Shown: positions 7,299-14,761 of the stretch, piece by piece
Layout of the letters: the number at the start of each line of letters is the position of its first letter
Position numbering within the stretch: the first letter of the stretch is position 1
Assembly: GCA_029940235.1 (NCBI GenBank)
Contig: JAOZRI010000017.1
Coordinates: forward strand, 1 to 16,228
Direction: 5' to 3'
DNA: 16,228 nucleotides
DNA from: Desulfobacula sp.
Lineage (GTDB): Bacteria > Desulfobacterota > Desulfobacteria > Desulfobacterales > Desulfobacteraceae
Notes under the pieces: generated by a model
What the model saw: only the letters and a program-made list of their open reading frames with translations
Told to the model about the DNA's origin: nothing
The model's database searches: none
Made by a program: the position numbers and the translations under genes

Positions 7299-9740
7299 TT
7301 ATTCCGGCAAATCTGCATTAAACATATCAATAATGGTTTTTGAAATATTTGTATGCAGTTTTTTAATATTCTTCTCTTTTAAAGTTTTATTTGCAGCCCT
7401 GTACACAAGGCGGAAAGAGAGAGATTTTTTATTTTCTGAAAGAGACTGCCCTTCAAAGGCATCAAAAAGAAAAACATTTTCAATCAAGGATTGCTTTTGT
7501 GAAATTTTTTCAAACTGTTCAAGAACTGTCCCAATGGTTATTGATTTGTCAACAATAATTGTAATGTCCCTTGCAACAGAAGGGAATTTTGGCAAAGGCT
7601 CGGCTGTGACAGATTCTGGAATCAAATCCTGCAAAGCTTTAAAATTCAGATCAAAAACAAATGCATCCTGCTTTAATCCATAATTCTTTAAAACTTTTGC
7701 ATTGATTTTTCCAAGGTTGCCGATGATGGAATCAGCTGCCTTGATATTGGCTGCATAGCCGTTTTGATAATAAGGAAATCTGTCATCTTCAATCTTGTCA
7801 AAACTTATATTTTTGACCATCAGACCTTGGAGAAGACCTTCAACCACACCCTTGAGATCAAAAAAATCAAGCTTAGTTTTTTTTGAATACCAGGAGTGGT
7901 CAGAACGATTACCTGTCATAATAGCAGCAACAACTTCTGTCTCTTCAGGCAGAGAACCCTTTTGGGTGGCAAAGAAAATTTTACCTATTTCAAAAAATTT
8001 TATTGAGTCTTCCTGCTGGGAAATATTTTTTTTCATTGTTCCAAGAAGTCCTGGAATCAGAGAACTCCTTAAAACCGACATCTGATCAGAAATCGGGTTT
8101 AAAATAGTTTCAACCCTCCTTCTTTTATCCTGATCAGACAAGTTTAATCCATCGCATGAATTTGCATGAATAAAATTATAATTAATTGCTTCAAAAAAAG
8201 AAAATCCTGTCATTATCTGCCGGATATTGCCCCGAAGAGGGATTTTTTTATCAAGGAGTCTACCTTTTGCAGCAATTACAGGATAACTTGTCTCAATATT
8301 ATTATACCCCCAAAGTCTTGCTATCTCTTCGGAAAGATCTTCAGGTCGTGCAACATCTACTCTAAATGAAGGTATTCCAACATTAAGCCTTGCATCATCA
8401 ATATTCTCAACTTCAAAATCCACTGACTCAAGAAGATGTTTAATTTCATTGACACTTAATTTTGTACCAAGCCTGATGTTCAGAGCATCACTATTGAGAT
8501 CAATTGCAACCGGGGCAATTTTTTGCGGGTATTCATCGATAAGATCTTTTGCAATACTTGCCCCATCGCAAACTTGAGCTATCATGGAGAGAGCCCTGTT
8601 CAAAGCATTTACTGTACCTTCAGGGTCAGCTCCCCGCTCAAATCTGTGGGAAGCATCGGTTGCAATCCCGGTTTTCTTTGCAGTTTTTCTGATTGAAACA
8701 GGATGAAAATATGCACTCTCCACAAGTACTTTTGTTGTGGAATCAGAAATTTCTGAATTCTCACCACCCATTACTCCTGCAAGGGCAACCGGCCTTGCGC
8801 CATCACAAATCATGAGCATATCAGATTCAAGTTTATGCTCTTTACTGTCAAGTGTTGTAAACTTAGCATCCCTGCCCGCTCTTCTGACAATAATACTGCC
8901 TTTAGCAACATCATCAAAATCAAAGGCATGAAGGGGCTGACCTGTTTCCATCATAACAAAATTTGTTATGTCAACAACATTGTTTACAGGTGTCAGTCCT
9001 ATGGATTCTAATTTTTCCTGGAGCCAGAAGGGAGAAGGTTCAACTTTAACATCAAATAAAAGGCCTGCACTATATCTTGGACAGAGATCAGGATCAATGA
9101 TTTGGACTTTGGCATGATCATGGATGGAGATATTACTAATTTTATCCTGTGGCAGTGTATAGTCGGGCAGTGATATTTTTTGTACCGGGTCCATAAAAGC
9201 CCCTACTTCACGAGCCACACCAATATAGCTGAGACAGTCAGGTCTATTTGGAGTCAAATCAATTTCAAAAATAGTGTCTGAAAGCGTTAATGCTTTTTCA
9301 AGGGGAGTTCCAGGTACAAACTCTCCCTCTAAATCCATAATGCCTGCTGCATCGGTCTCAAGTCTTAATTCAGAAGCACTGCACAGCATGCCGGCAGACA
9401 CTTCTCCTCTAAGCTTGCCCTTTTTGATTTTAAACTCTCCGGGAAGGACAGCTCCTGGAAGAGCACACGGCACAAACATATTTTCATGAACATTGGGGGC
9501 ACCGCAGACAATCTGGATTAATTCATCCCCACCTGCATCAACCTGGCAAACAGATAATTTATCTGCGTTGGGGTGTTTTTTAACTTCAACAACTTGTGCA
9601 ACAACAATATTATCAAGGTAATTATATCTTTGTTCCACAGCTTCTACTTCAAGACCTGCCATGGTTAATTTTTCTGAAATTATTGAAGGTTCAAGATCAG
9701 TATATACATACTCTTTTAACCAGCTTAAACTGACTTTCAT
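7299..9740 (-). CDS. pheT: Phenylalanine--tRNA ligase, beta subunit
   Basis: The 813-residue protein has standard bacterial PheT length and architecture. The N-terminus MKVSLSWLKEYV is followed by an OB-fold tRNA-binding domain (about 39-150, with HPNADKLSVCQVD). A B3/B4 editing domain comes next (about 215-390), then a B5 domain with DVARPEDLSEEIARLWGYN near 450-480. The catalytic-like core follows, and a C-terminal ferredoxin-like anticodon-binding domain (about 720-813, PLPKFPSVARDITIIVDKS). It forms the alpha2beta2 PheRS with PheS, charging tRNA-Phe and hydrolysing mischarged Tyr-tRNA-Phe. The ATG lies 2 nt after the pheS stop, indicating translational coupling. Confidence 0.98.
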   Translation of the reverse strand: MKVSLSWLKEYVYTDLEPSIISEKLTMAGLEVEAVEQRYNYLDNIVVAQVVEVKKHPNADKLSVCQVDAGGDELIQIVCGAPNVHENMFVPCALPGAVLPGEFKIKKGKLRGEVSAGMLCSASELRLETDAAGIMDLEGEFVPGTPLEKALTLSDTIFEIDLTPNRPDCLSYIGVAREVGAFMDPVQKISLPDYTLPQDKISNISIHDHAKVQIIDPDLCPRYSAGLLFDVKVEPSPFWLQEKLESIGLTPVNNVVDITNFVMMETGQPLHAFDFDDVAKGSIIVRRAGRDAKFTTLDSKEHKLESDMLMICDGARPVALAGVMGGENSEISDSTTKVLVESAYFHPVSIRKTAKKTGIATDASHRFERGADPEGTVNALNRALSMIAQVCDGASIAKDLIDEYPQKIAPVAIDLNSDALNIRLGTKLSVNEIKHLLESVDFEVENIDDARLNVGIPSFRVDVARPEDLSEEIARLWGYNNIETSYPVIAAKGRLLDKKIPLRGNIRQIMTGFSFFEAINYNFIHANSCDGLNLSDQDKRRRVETILNPISDQMSVLRSSLIPGLLGTMKKNISQQEDSIKFFEIGKIFFATQKGSLPEETEVVAAIMTGNRSDHSWYSKKTKLDFFDLKGVVEGLLQGLMVKNISFDKIEDDRFPYYQNGYAANIKAADSIIGNLGKINAKVLKNYGLKQDAFVFDLNFKALQDLIPESVTAEPLPKFPSVARDITIIVDKSITIGTVLEQFEKISQKQSLIENVFLFDAFEGQSLSENKKSLSFRLVYRAANKTLKEKNIKKLHTNISKTIIDMFNADLPE

Positions 9741-9742
9741 AA

Positions 9743-10750
9743 TTAAAACTGCCTTAAAAAACGGATATCATTTTCAAAAAATTTTCTTATGTCATCAATA
9801 CCAAATTTGAGCATGGCAAGACGTTCAATCCCCATACCAAAGGCAAATCCCGTGTATTTTTTGGTATCATATCCAACATTTTCAAAAACAGCAGGGTGAA
9901 CCATCCCGGAACCGAGTACTTCAAGCCAGCCAGTTTTTGAACAGATTCTGCACCCCTTGCCTTTACACATGACACAACGAATATCTACCTCTGCACTTGG
10001 TTCAGTAAAAGGGAAAAAACTTGGTCTGAACCTTAAAGAAGTCTGTTTATCAAAAAACTGATGTATAAAAGTGGTTAAGATTCCTTTTAAGTCACCAAAA
10101 GAGATTTTTTTATCCACCATTAAACCCTCGACCTGATTAAACATGGGAGTATGGGTGACATCTGAGTCACATCTGAAAACTTTTCCAGGTGAAATAATTC
10201 TTACAGGAGGGTTGGTTTTTTCCATTACACGGGGCTGAGATGGGGATGTGTGAGTTCTTAAAACAATATTTTCTGACACATAAAAAGTATCCTGCATATC
10301 CCGTGCAGGATGATATTTTGGAATATTCAAGGCCTCAAAATTATAATAATCTGTTTCAACTTCAGGACTTTCAGCAATATCAAATCCAAGTCTGAGAAAA
10401 ATATCACAAATCTCATTGGCCACCTGGGTTATGGGATGCAGAGAACCTTTTTGAGTCAACCTTCCGGGAAGAGTAACATCAATGCCTGTATAATTGTTAT
10501 CTTCAACACTCTCAAATTTTAAAAAAGCATTCTTAAATACTTTTTCAAGCCTGCCTTTAAGAATATTTGCATCCTTGCCGGCAGTGGGGCGCTCTTCAAC
10601 CGGCAGAGAAGAAATATTTCTCAAAAACCCAGTGAGCACACCTTTTCTGCCAAGATATTTTATTGAAAGCTGTTCTAACTGATCAGAATCATCAGCCTTG
10701 TTAATACTCTCCAAAGCCTGTTTTTCAATATCAATAATACTATTATGCAA
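9743..10750 (-). CDS. pheS: Phenylalanine--tRNA ligase, alpha subunit
   Basis: The 335-residue catalytic subunit has an N-terminal coiled-coil region (1-~85) followed by the class II synthetase core. Motif 2-type sequence (RIISPGKVFRCDSDVTHTP) and motif 3 (GMGIERLAML, about 305-314) are visible. A four-cysteine cluster, CVMCKGKGCRIC at 259-270, sits before TGWLEVLGSGMVHP. Such zinc-knuckle insertions occur in many non-enterobacterial PheS proteins and probably bind zinc. The start codon is TTG (10750-10748): an in-frame TGA lies 9 nt upstream of it, and GAGGG gives a ribosome binding site. It lies 17 nt after rplT and 2 nt before pheT. Confidence 0.97.
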   Translation of the reverse strand: MHNSIIDIEKQALESINKADDSDQLEQLSIKYLGRKGVLTGFLRNISSLPVEERPTAGKDANILKGRLEKVFKNAFLKFESVEDNNYTGIDVTLPGRLTQKGSLHPITQVANEICDIFLRLGFDIAESPEVETDYYNFEALNIPKYHPARDMQDTFYVSENIVLRTHTSPSQPRVMEKTNPPVRIISPGKVFRCDSDVTHTPMFNQVEGLMVDKKISFGDLKGILTTFIHQFFDKQTSLRFRPSFFPFTEPSAEVDIRCVMCKGKGCRICSKTGWLEVLGSGMVHPAVFENVGYDTKKYTGFAFGMGIERLAMLKFGIDDIRKFFENDIRFLRQF

Positions 10751-10767
10751 AACACCCTCTCAAATGG

Positions 10768-11118
10768 TTATAGTTTTGCTGTGGCAAGTGATGCCAGTTG
10801 TGAAAAAGCACCTGGATCAGATATTGCAAGATCAGCCAAGACTTTGCGATCAAGTTCACTGCCTGCAAGCTTAAGACCATTCATGAATTTGCTGTATGAA
10901 AGTTGATTAATCCTTGCTGCTGCATTAATTCTAACGATCCAGAGCTTTCTAAAATCTCTTTTCCTTGCTCTTCTATCTCGATATGCGTACATCAACGCTT
11001 TATCAACAGCATCTGCAGCTGTGCGGTATAATTTACTTCTCCCGCCTCTAAAACCTCTGGCAAGTTTAAGCACTTTATTTCTGCGTCTTCTTGCTTTAAA
11101 TCCTCTTTTAACTCTCAT
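10768..11118 (-). CDS. rplT: 50S ribosomal protein L20
   Basis: This 116-residue, highly basic protein has the classic L20 N-terminus ([20 protein letters not shown]) and the [21 protein letters not shown] block in the middle. L20 binds 23S rRNA early and is essential for 50S assembly. In both E. coli and Bacillus it represses the infC-rpmI-rplT operon by binding leader RNA. The ATG at 11118-11116 has AAGGAG about 10 nt upstream. The position between rpmI and pheS is the conserved one. Confidence 0.98.
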   Translation of the reverse strand: MRVKRGFKARRRRNKVLKLARGFRGGRSKLYRTAADAVDKALMYAYRDRRARKRDFRKLWIVRINAAARINQLSYSKFMNGLKLAGSELDRKVLADLAISDPGAFSQLASLATAKL

Positions 11119-11222
11119 TTTAAAAAAACTCCTTCATTCTCCATGCTCTATTGTGAGCAATTTATCTATATGCTTTATTTAAATTGATTAGAAATCTGAT
11201 ATTGTCTGCAGGTCAGAAGCTT
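11119..11222 (-). other. rpmI-rplT spacer with a small hairpin near the rplT ribosome binding site
   Basis: This 104-nt non-coding spacer is unusually long for a ribosomal-protein pair. On the minus strand it contains a TGCTC/GAGCA stem (11159-11155 with 11148-11144, 6-nt loop) about 9 nt before the rplT AAGGAG. It might influence rplT translation, but the stem is short. No open frame of note is seen. Confidence 0.35.
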
Positions 11223-11420
11223 CTATCCATTGGGTAACAAACGTCTGACTTCTTTCATATTATCCTTATCAATCATCTGATCCAACCTGTAAGATCTTTT
11301 TCTCTTGGTGGTTTTTTTGGTTAATATATGGCTGGAGTGGGATTTTCTGAATTTATATTTCCCTGATCCTGTTTTTTTAAAACGCTTAGCAGCGGCTCTG
11401 CAAGTTTTAATTTTTGGCAT
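11223..11420 (-). CDS. rpmI: 50S ribosomal protein L35
   Basis: This 65-residue basic protein has the L35 hallmark sequence: [20 protein letters not shown] at the start, [17 protein letters not shown] in the middle and the RRLLP-type C-terminus. L35 is a small 50S protein almost always encoded between infC and rplT, as here. The ATG at 11420-11418 has GAGG about 5 nt upstream. A long hairpin and T-run lie upstream in the infC-rpmI spacer. Confidence 0.97.
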   Translation of the reverse strand: MPKIKTCRAAAKRFKKTGSGKYKFRKSHSSHILTKKTTKRKRSYRLDQMIDKDNMKEVRRLLPNG

Positions 11421-11450
11421 TTCATCCTCTCTATTTATTACAATTTACAA

Positions 11451-11495
11451 AAAGAGATGGTGATATATTTATAAAATCCAACAATATACCACCAT
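11451..11495 (-). promoter_or_regulatory. infC-rpmI intergenic hairpin followed by T-run; candidate attenuator or L20-responsive element
   Basis: On the minus strand the arm at 11495-11484 (ATGGTGGTATAT) pairs with 11468-11457 (ATATATCACCAT). The stem is 12 bp with one G-U wobble and a 15-nt loop. It is followed by CTCTTTTTG, so it resembles a weak intrinsic terminator between infC and rpmI. The infC-rpmI region carries L20-dependent regulatory RNA in E. coli, so a regulatory role is plausible. The stem is AT-rich, so termination would be partial at most. Confidence 0.45.
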
Positions 11496-11552
11496 ACATT
11501 TACTATATATCTAAAGCAGTTTTGCTATTACATTAAAGTGAAATAACTTAGA

Positions 11553-12074
11553 TTATCTCGGTCCTAAAAGCATAGTGATGACACGTCCTTCAAACTTAGG
11601 GGCCTGCTCAACCTGTGCAAACTCTTCAGTCATGACAACAATTTTTTCAAGGACCTGATTGGCCTGTTCTTTTAAAATAAACTCCCTGCCTCTAAAAACA
11701 AGAGTAATTTTAACCTTATCATTTTTACTGATAAATTTTTCAATATGACGGACTTTAGTTGCAAGATCATGGTCATCTGTTTTAGGCCTTACCTTTATTT
11801 CCTTTATCTGAGTACTTCTCTGTTTACGTTTAGCCTCCTGCTTTTTTTTGGTCTGCTCGTATTTAAATTTCCCAAAATCCATTATCTTGCAGACAGGTGG
11901 CTTTGCACCGGGTGAAACCTCAACCAGGTCAAGAGCATCTGCCCCAGCAATCTTTAATGCCTCGTCAATGGGTACAATACCTATCTGTTCACCATCAGAT
12001 CCTATAACACGAACCTGACTGGCTCTGATTCCTTTATTGACACTTGTCTGATCCTGTCTTCCTCGCTTAGCTAT
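11553..12074 (-). CDS. infC: Translation initiation factor IF-3, ATA start codon
   Basis: IF3 binds the 30S subunit, prevents premature 50S joining and rejects wrong start codons. The 173-residue reading has an N-terminal domain (NKGIRASQVRVIGSDGEQIG, then the EALKIAGADALDLVEV stretch), the CKIMDFGKFKYEQTKKK linker, and a C-terminal domain ending with ITMLLGPR. The full N-terminal domain reads back past the first ATG (11882) to ATA at 12074-12072, with AGGAGGT exactly 6 nt upstream. No ATG, GTG or TTG exists in frame between. IF3 genes in other bacteria start at AUU and are autoregulated because IF3 discriminates against such codons. An ATA start fits the same class. Starting at the internal ATG would delete most of the N-terminal domain. 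Confidence 0.95.
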   Translation of the reverse strand: MAKRGRQDQTSVNKGIRASQVRVIGSDGEQIGIVPIDEALKIAGADALDLVEVSPGAKPPVCKIMDFGKFKYEQTKKKQEAKRKQRSTQIKEIKVRPKTDDHDLATKVRHIEKFISKNDKVKITLVFRGREFILKEQANQVLEKIVVMTEEFAQVEQAPKFEGRVITMLLGPR

Positions 12075-12080
12075 TTTTAC

Positions 12081-12087
12081 ACCTCCT
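12081..12087 (-). promoter_or_regulatory. infC ribosome binding site that fixes the ATA start
   Basis: AGGAGGT on the minus strand is a full-strength Shine-Dalgarno 6 nt before ATA. A strong site paired with a poor start codon is the arrangement expected for IF3 autoregulation. Confidence 0.8.
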
Positions 12088-12132
12088 GCAAGTACATAAT
12101 GCTAAATTTAATAGAACAAGTATAATCCTGTA

Positions 12133-12161
12133 ATTATAACGACCTGCACAAAAAAATGCAA
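12133..12161 (-). promoter_or_regulatory. Promoter of the infC-rpmI-rplT-pheST operon
   Basis: On the minus strand TTGCAT (12161-12156) is followed after exactly 17 bp by a perfect TATAAT (12138-12133). Transcription would start near 12126, giving a short leader of about 50 nt before infC. This is the best sigma-70-type promoter in the window. A tiny AATGC/GCATT hairpin with seven Ts overlaps the -35 region and could serve as a weak terminator for the upstream deaminase gene. Confidence 0.75.
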
Positions 12162-12173
12162 GCATTATTTGTT

Positions 12174-12698
12174 TTAAGACTCTTTTATCTTTTTTTGTTC
12201 CAGGATATAGCTTTCTAAATAACTATTCTTCCAATACAAATTTGTCTCTTTATTAAAAAAATTATAAAAAAGATCAAGACTTTTTTGACGTGACACTCCT
12301 GGGATGACATCAATCCTGGATTTTGAATATAAGGGCGGCAATTTGCTTAAATCACACGCTGTTCCCCCACCCATCGGGTCTTCAAAAGAGTACACTATCC
12401 TTTTTATGCCTGACAAAATAATTGCACCAAAACACATCAGACAGGGCTCCATGGTAGAAAAAAGAGTCAATTTTTCCGGCACAAAAGATTTCTTAATGGT
12501 TTCAAGATGTTTTAATGCTCTTATCTCGGCATGATCTGTTTCGTTAAATACTGCCACATCCTTGTTAGTTCCCCTTCTTGCACCACTGGCAATAACTTCT
12601 CCATCGTCCACAATCACACATCCAACCGGAAACTCTCCCCTGTTAAATGCTTTTCTCGCCTGATCCAATGCCAGGTTCATATAAAATTTGTAATCCAA
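12174..12698 (-). CDS. TadA-like nucleoside/tRNA adenosine deaminase family protein
   Basis: This 174-residue zinc deaminase of the cytidine/deoxycytidylate superfamily has the zinc and catalytic motif HAE at 56-58 and PCLMC at 85-89. The core opens with GEFPVGCVIVDDGEVI, as in TadA. TadA makes inosine 34 in tRNA-Arg(ACG). However, the segment after the core (PMGGGTACDLSKLPPLYSKS, then a long C-terminal tail) differs from typical TadA, so a free-nucleoside or guanine deaminase is also possible. The start is TTG (12698-12696), which gives the family-like N-terminus; an in-frame ATG six codons later (12680) is the alternative. Neither has a strong ribosome binding site. It lies upstream of infC and diverges from the dGTPase gene. 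Confidence 0.8.
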   Translation of the reverse strand: MDYKFYMNLALDQARKAFNRGEFPVGCVIVDDGEVIASGARRGTNKDVAVFNETDHAEIRALKHLETIKKSFVPEKLTLFSTMEPCLMCFGAIILSGIKRIVYSFEDPMGGGTACDLSKLPPLYSKSRIDVIPGVSRQKSLDLFYNFFNKETNLYWKNSYLESYILEQKKIKES

Positions 12699-12966
12699 AT
12701 TAAAATAATTCTCTTAAACTATCCATAGTATAATTTATATAAGCAGACAGATATCTGCATCGGCAGACTGTTACAAAACGCCAATTTTCATTCTGTAACA
12801 GCCTGTCGAGTTACAAAGCACTCTTTTTCTCAACTTTGTTTATTGATAGAAAATAGTTGCTAAAAACTATTCGATTGTGTAACAAGTGTCAAAAGTATCA
12901 ATAAACTTTTAATAATTAACTACATATTATTTTATTGAATTTCAAGACTTATTCAATACTAAATTT
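12699..12966. promoter_or_regulatory. Divergent deaminase/dGTPase intergenic region with repeated TGTWACA words and hairpins
   Basis: This 268-bp AT-rich non-coding region holds four TGTWACA-like words: 12769-12775, 12794-12800, 12809-12815 (AGTTACA) and 12878-12884. The first two lie in the arms of an inverted repeat, 12764-12775 with 12794-12805, matching at 11 of 12 positions. Other inverted repeats are AATAGTT/AACTATT (12852-12858 with 12865-12871), ATTGAAT/ATTCAAT just before the dgt start (12934-12940 with 12951-12957), and a CAGATATCTG palindrome (12748-12757). No clean promoter is evident for either flanking gene. These could be operator sites or an unannotated small RNA. Confidence 0.4.
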
Positions 12967-14076
12967 ATGACAAAAGATAATATATATATAAAAGAACAAT
13001 CCGAGGACACAAAACTTTGCATAAGAGAACAATTTCAAATCAGAGAAAAAAGTTTCCTGTCTGAATTTGGTACACTTAGCACAAATGCCAGGCGTAAAGA
13101 TCAAGCAAAAAACAGCTGCAACATAAGAACACCTTTTCAGCTTGACAGGGACAGCATTGTTTATTCCAACGCATTCAGGCGTTTAAAACACAAAACTCAA
13201 GTTTTTCTATCCCCTCTTGGAGATCATTATAGGACCCGGCTTACCCATACTCTTGAGGTTGCAGAGATTGCCAGAAATATCGCAAGGGCCATGCGCCTTA
13301 ATGAAGATCTTGCAGAAGCCATTGCACTGGGTCATGATCTTGGCCATACGCCCTTTGGACATGGTGGAGAAATGGCACTTATAGAAGTTTACTCTTCTCA
13401 TTTTTCACATTCTGATCAAAGTTTAAGGGTGGTGGATTGCCTTGAAAACTCAGGAAAAGGTCTGAACCTGACTTTTGAAGTAAGAGACGGTATCCTTAAA
13501 CACTCCAAAGGCTTTGGCAATATTCTTCCATCAACCCCGGGAGATACGGCAATCACCATTGAAGGAAGAGTGGTCAGAGTCGCCGATATTATTGCCTATT
13601 TAAACCACGATCTTGATGATGCTTTAAGAGCCAAAGTTATCCTGCCCAACGAAGTGCCGGAGATCTGCATAAAAAAACTTGGCAGAACACACTCTGAAAG
13701 GGCAAGCAATATGATTGAGCAGTTAGTGTATAACAGCGGCCCTGAAGATGGTAAATTTATTCTCAGTATGAGGCAAGATACATTTCATGCCATGACAATA
13801 CTGCGTAAATTTTTATATGATAAGGTCTATAGATCCCCTGTAGTGCATAATGAATTCCTAAAAGCAAAAACAGTGATTATAGGACTATATAACTATTTTT
13901 TAGATAACCCTGAAACACTGCAAAAAGAGCTGAAAAAGATGGAGATGGCTCCATGGGATTCTTCAAAGAACCCTTTAAAACGTACTGTTTGTGATGTGAT
14001 TGCCAGCATGACAGACAGGTATGCCTTAAATCTTTACTCCAGGCTTTTTTTCCCAAGCCCGTTTCCCCTGGTATAG
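12967..14076 (+). CDS. dgt: Deoxyguanosinetriphosphate triphosphohydrolase-like protein (HD domain)
   Basis: The 369-residue product has the dGTPase-like family opening (RTPFQLDRDSIVYSNAFRRL, 54-73, then KHKTQVF). The metal-binding HD-domain residues are visible as RTRLTHTLEV (His94), HDLGHTPFGH (His123-Asp124) and RVADIIAY (Asp207). Such enzymes cleave dNTPs to nucleosides and triphosphate and help balance dNTP pools. The length fits the shorter dGTPase type 2 group rather than the ~500-residue E. coli Dgt, so substrate choice is uncertain. The ATG at 12967 has no visible Shine-Dalgarno, and the first ~20 residues are poorly conserved-looking, so the start is less sure than the gene. It is followed by the cysteine-cluster gene after 27 nt. 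Confidence 0.9.
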   Translation: MTKDNIYIKEQSEDTKLCIREQFQIREKSFLSEFGTLSTNARRKDQAKNSCNIRTPFQLDRDSIVYSNAFRRLKHKTQVFLSPLGDHYRTRLTHTLEVAEIARNIARAMRLNEDLAEAIALGHDLGHTPFGHGGEMALIEVYSSHFSHSDQSLRVVDCLENSGKGLNLTFEVRDGILKHSKGFGNILPSTPGDTAITIEGRVVRVADIIAYLNHDLDDALRAKVILPNEVPEICIKKLGRTHSERASNMIEQLVYNSGPEDGKFILSMRQDTFHAMTILRKFLYDKVYRSPVVHNEFLKAKTVIIGLYNYFLDNPETLQKELKKMEMAPWDSSKNPLKRTVCDVIASMTDRYALNLYSRLFFPSPFPLV

Positions 14077-14103
14077 CCCAATTGGTATAATTTAATCACA
14101 ATC

Positions 14104-14658
14104 ATGGAACCTGAAATATTTAAGCCGCTGATAAACCTTTTTGACAGCATGGATAAGACCTGGGATCAGGTTGCCGCAGGCTACTTTTTTCAATGTAATG
14201 GGTGTGAAGATAACTGCTGTAAATCCCTGTTTTTCCACCATACATATATTGAAAAAGCTTACCTGCTCCATGGCTTTAATGGACTTGATAAAAACAGGCA
14301 AACAGCAATTTTAAACAGAGCACAAAATTATTACAATAAAACCTTTAACCAGCCAGGAGCAGTTAAAAGCCATAAGATTAACTGCCCTGTAAACGAGAAT
14401 GATCTCTGTATTTTATACCAGTTTCGACCAATGATATGCAGGCTTCACGGCCTGCCCCATGAATTACAAAGACCTGGATCTGATCCTGTCAAAAGCCCTG
14501 GCTGCAATGCTGGATTGTTTAATGACAAACCATATATTAAATTTGACAGAACACCTTTTTATCAAAAAATGTCTCAAATAGAATTACTATTTCGCAAAAC
14601 TTTGAATAAAACAGGCAGAATCAAAGAGAGTATTGCTCAAATGCTGATTTCACAATAA
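14104..14658 (+). CDS. YkgJ-family cysteine cluster protein (putative metal-binding)
   Basis: This 184-residue protein has eight cysteines in a YkgJ/UPF0153-like pattern. CNGCEDNCC lies at 31-39, NCPVNENDLC at 93-102, FRPMICRLHGLP at 107-118 and SPGC at 131-134. The sequence 'LCILYQFRPMICR' is the recognisable family core (C-x-Y-x-x-RP-x-x-CR). The cysteines are thought to bind zinc or iron, and the molecular role is not established. There is no signal peptide or membrane segment, so it is probably cytoplasmic. The ATG at 14104 lacks a clear ribosome binding site. It is probably co-transcribed with the dGTPase gene 27 nt upstream. Confidence 0.8.
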   Translation: MEPEIFKPLINLFDSMDKTWDQVAAGYFFQCNGCEDNCCKSLFFHHTYIEKAYLLHGFNGLDKNRQTAILNRAQNYYNKTFNQPGAVKSHKINCPVNENDLCILYQFRPMICRLHGLPHELQRPGSDPVKSPGCNAGLFNDKPYIKFDRTPFYQKMSQIELLFRKTLNKTGRIKESIAQMLISQ

Positions 14659-14680
14659 TTGCCACAAGCGGCTTGCAATT
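14657..14680. other. Hairpin just after the cysteine-cluster gene
   Basis: AATTG and CAAG pair with CTTG and CAATT around a CGG loop, with a 3-nt bulge. The structure overlaps the stop codon. No T-run follows on either strand, so it is not a typical terminator. Confidence 0.3.
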
Positions 14681-14707
14681 GTTAAGTTACAAAATAAAAA
14701 ACAGCTG

Positions 14708-14734
14708 AATTAAAAAATTTTAATTGGTTTTTTT
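14708..14734 (+). terminator. Weak AT-only terminator-like palindrome upstream of the YvcK-like gene
   Basis: AATTAAAA (14708-14715) is complementary to TTTTAATT (14718-14725) and is followed by GG and seven Ts. The form resembles an intrinsic terminator, but the stem has no G-C pairs. It may instead be part of an AT-rich promoter for the next gene. Confidence 0.3.
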
Positions 14735-14761
14735 ATATAAATATTTTATTTAAAGGATCAC

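Noticed and set aside
10751..11222. T-box or Phe-codon attenuator controlling pheST
   Set aside because: No T-box core, run of Phe codons or leader peptide was seen; pheS follows rplT after only 17 nt.
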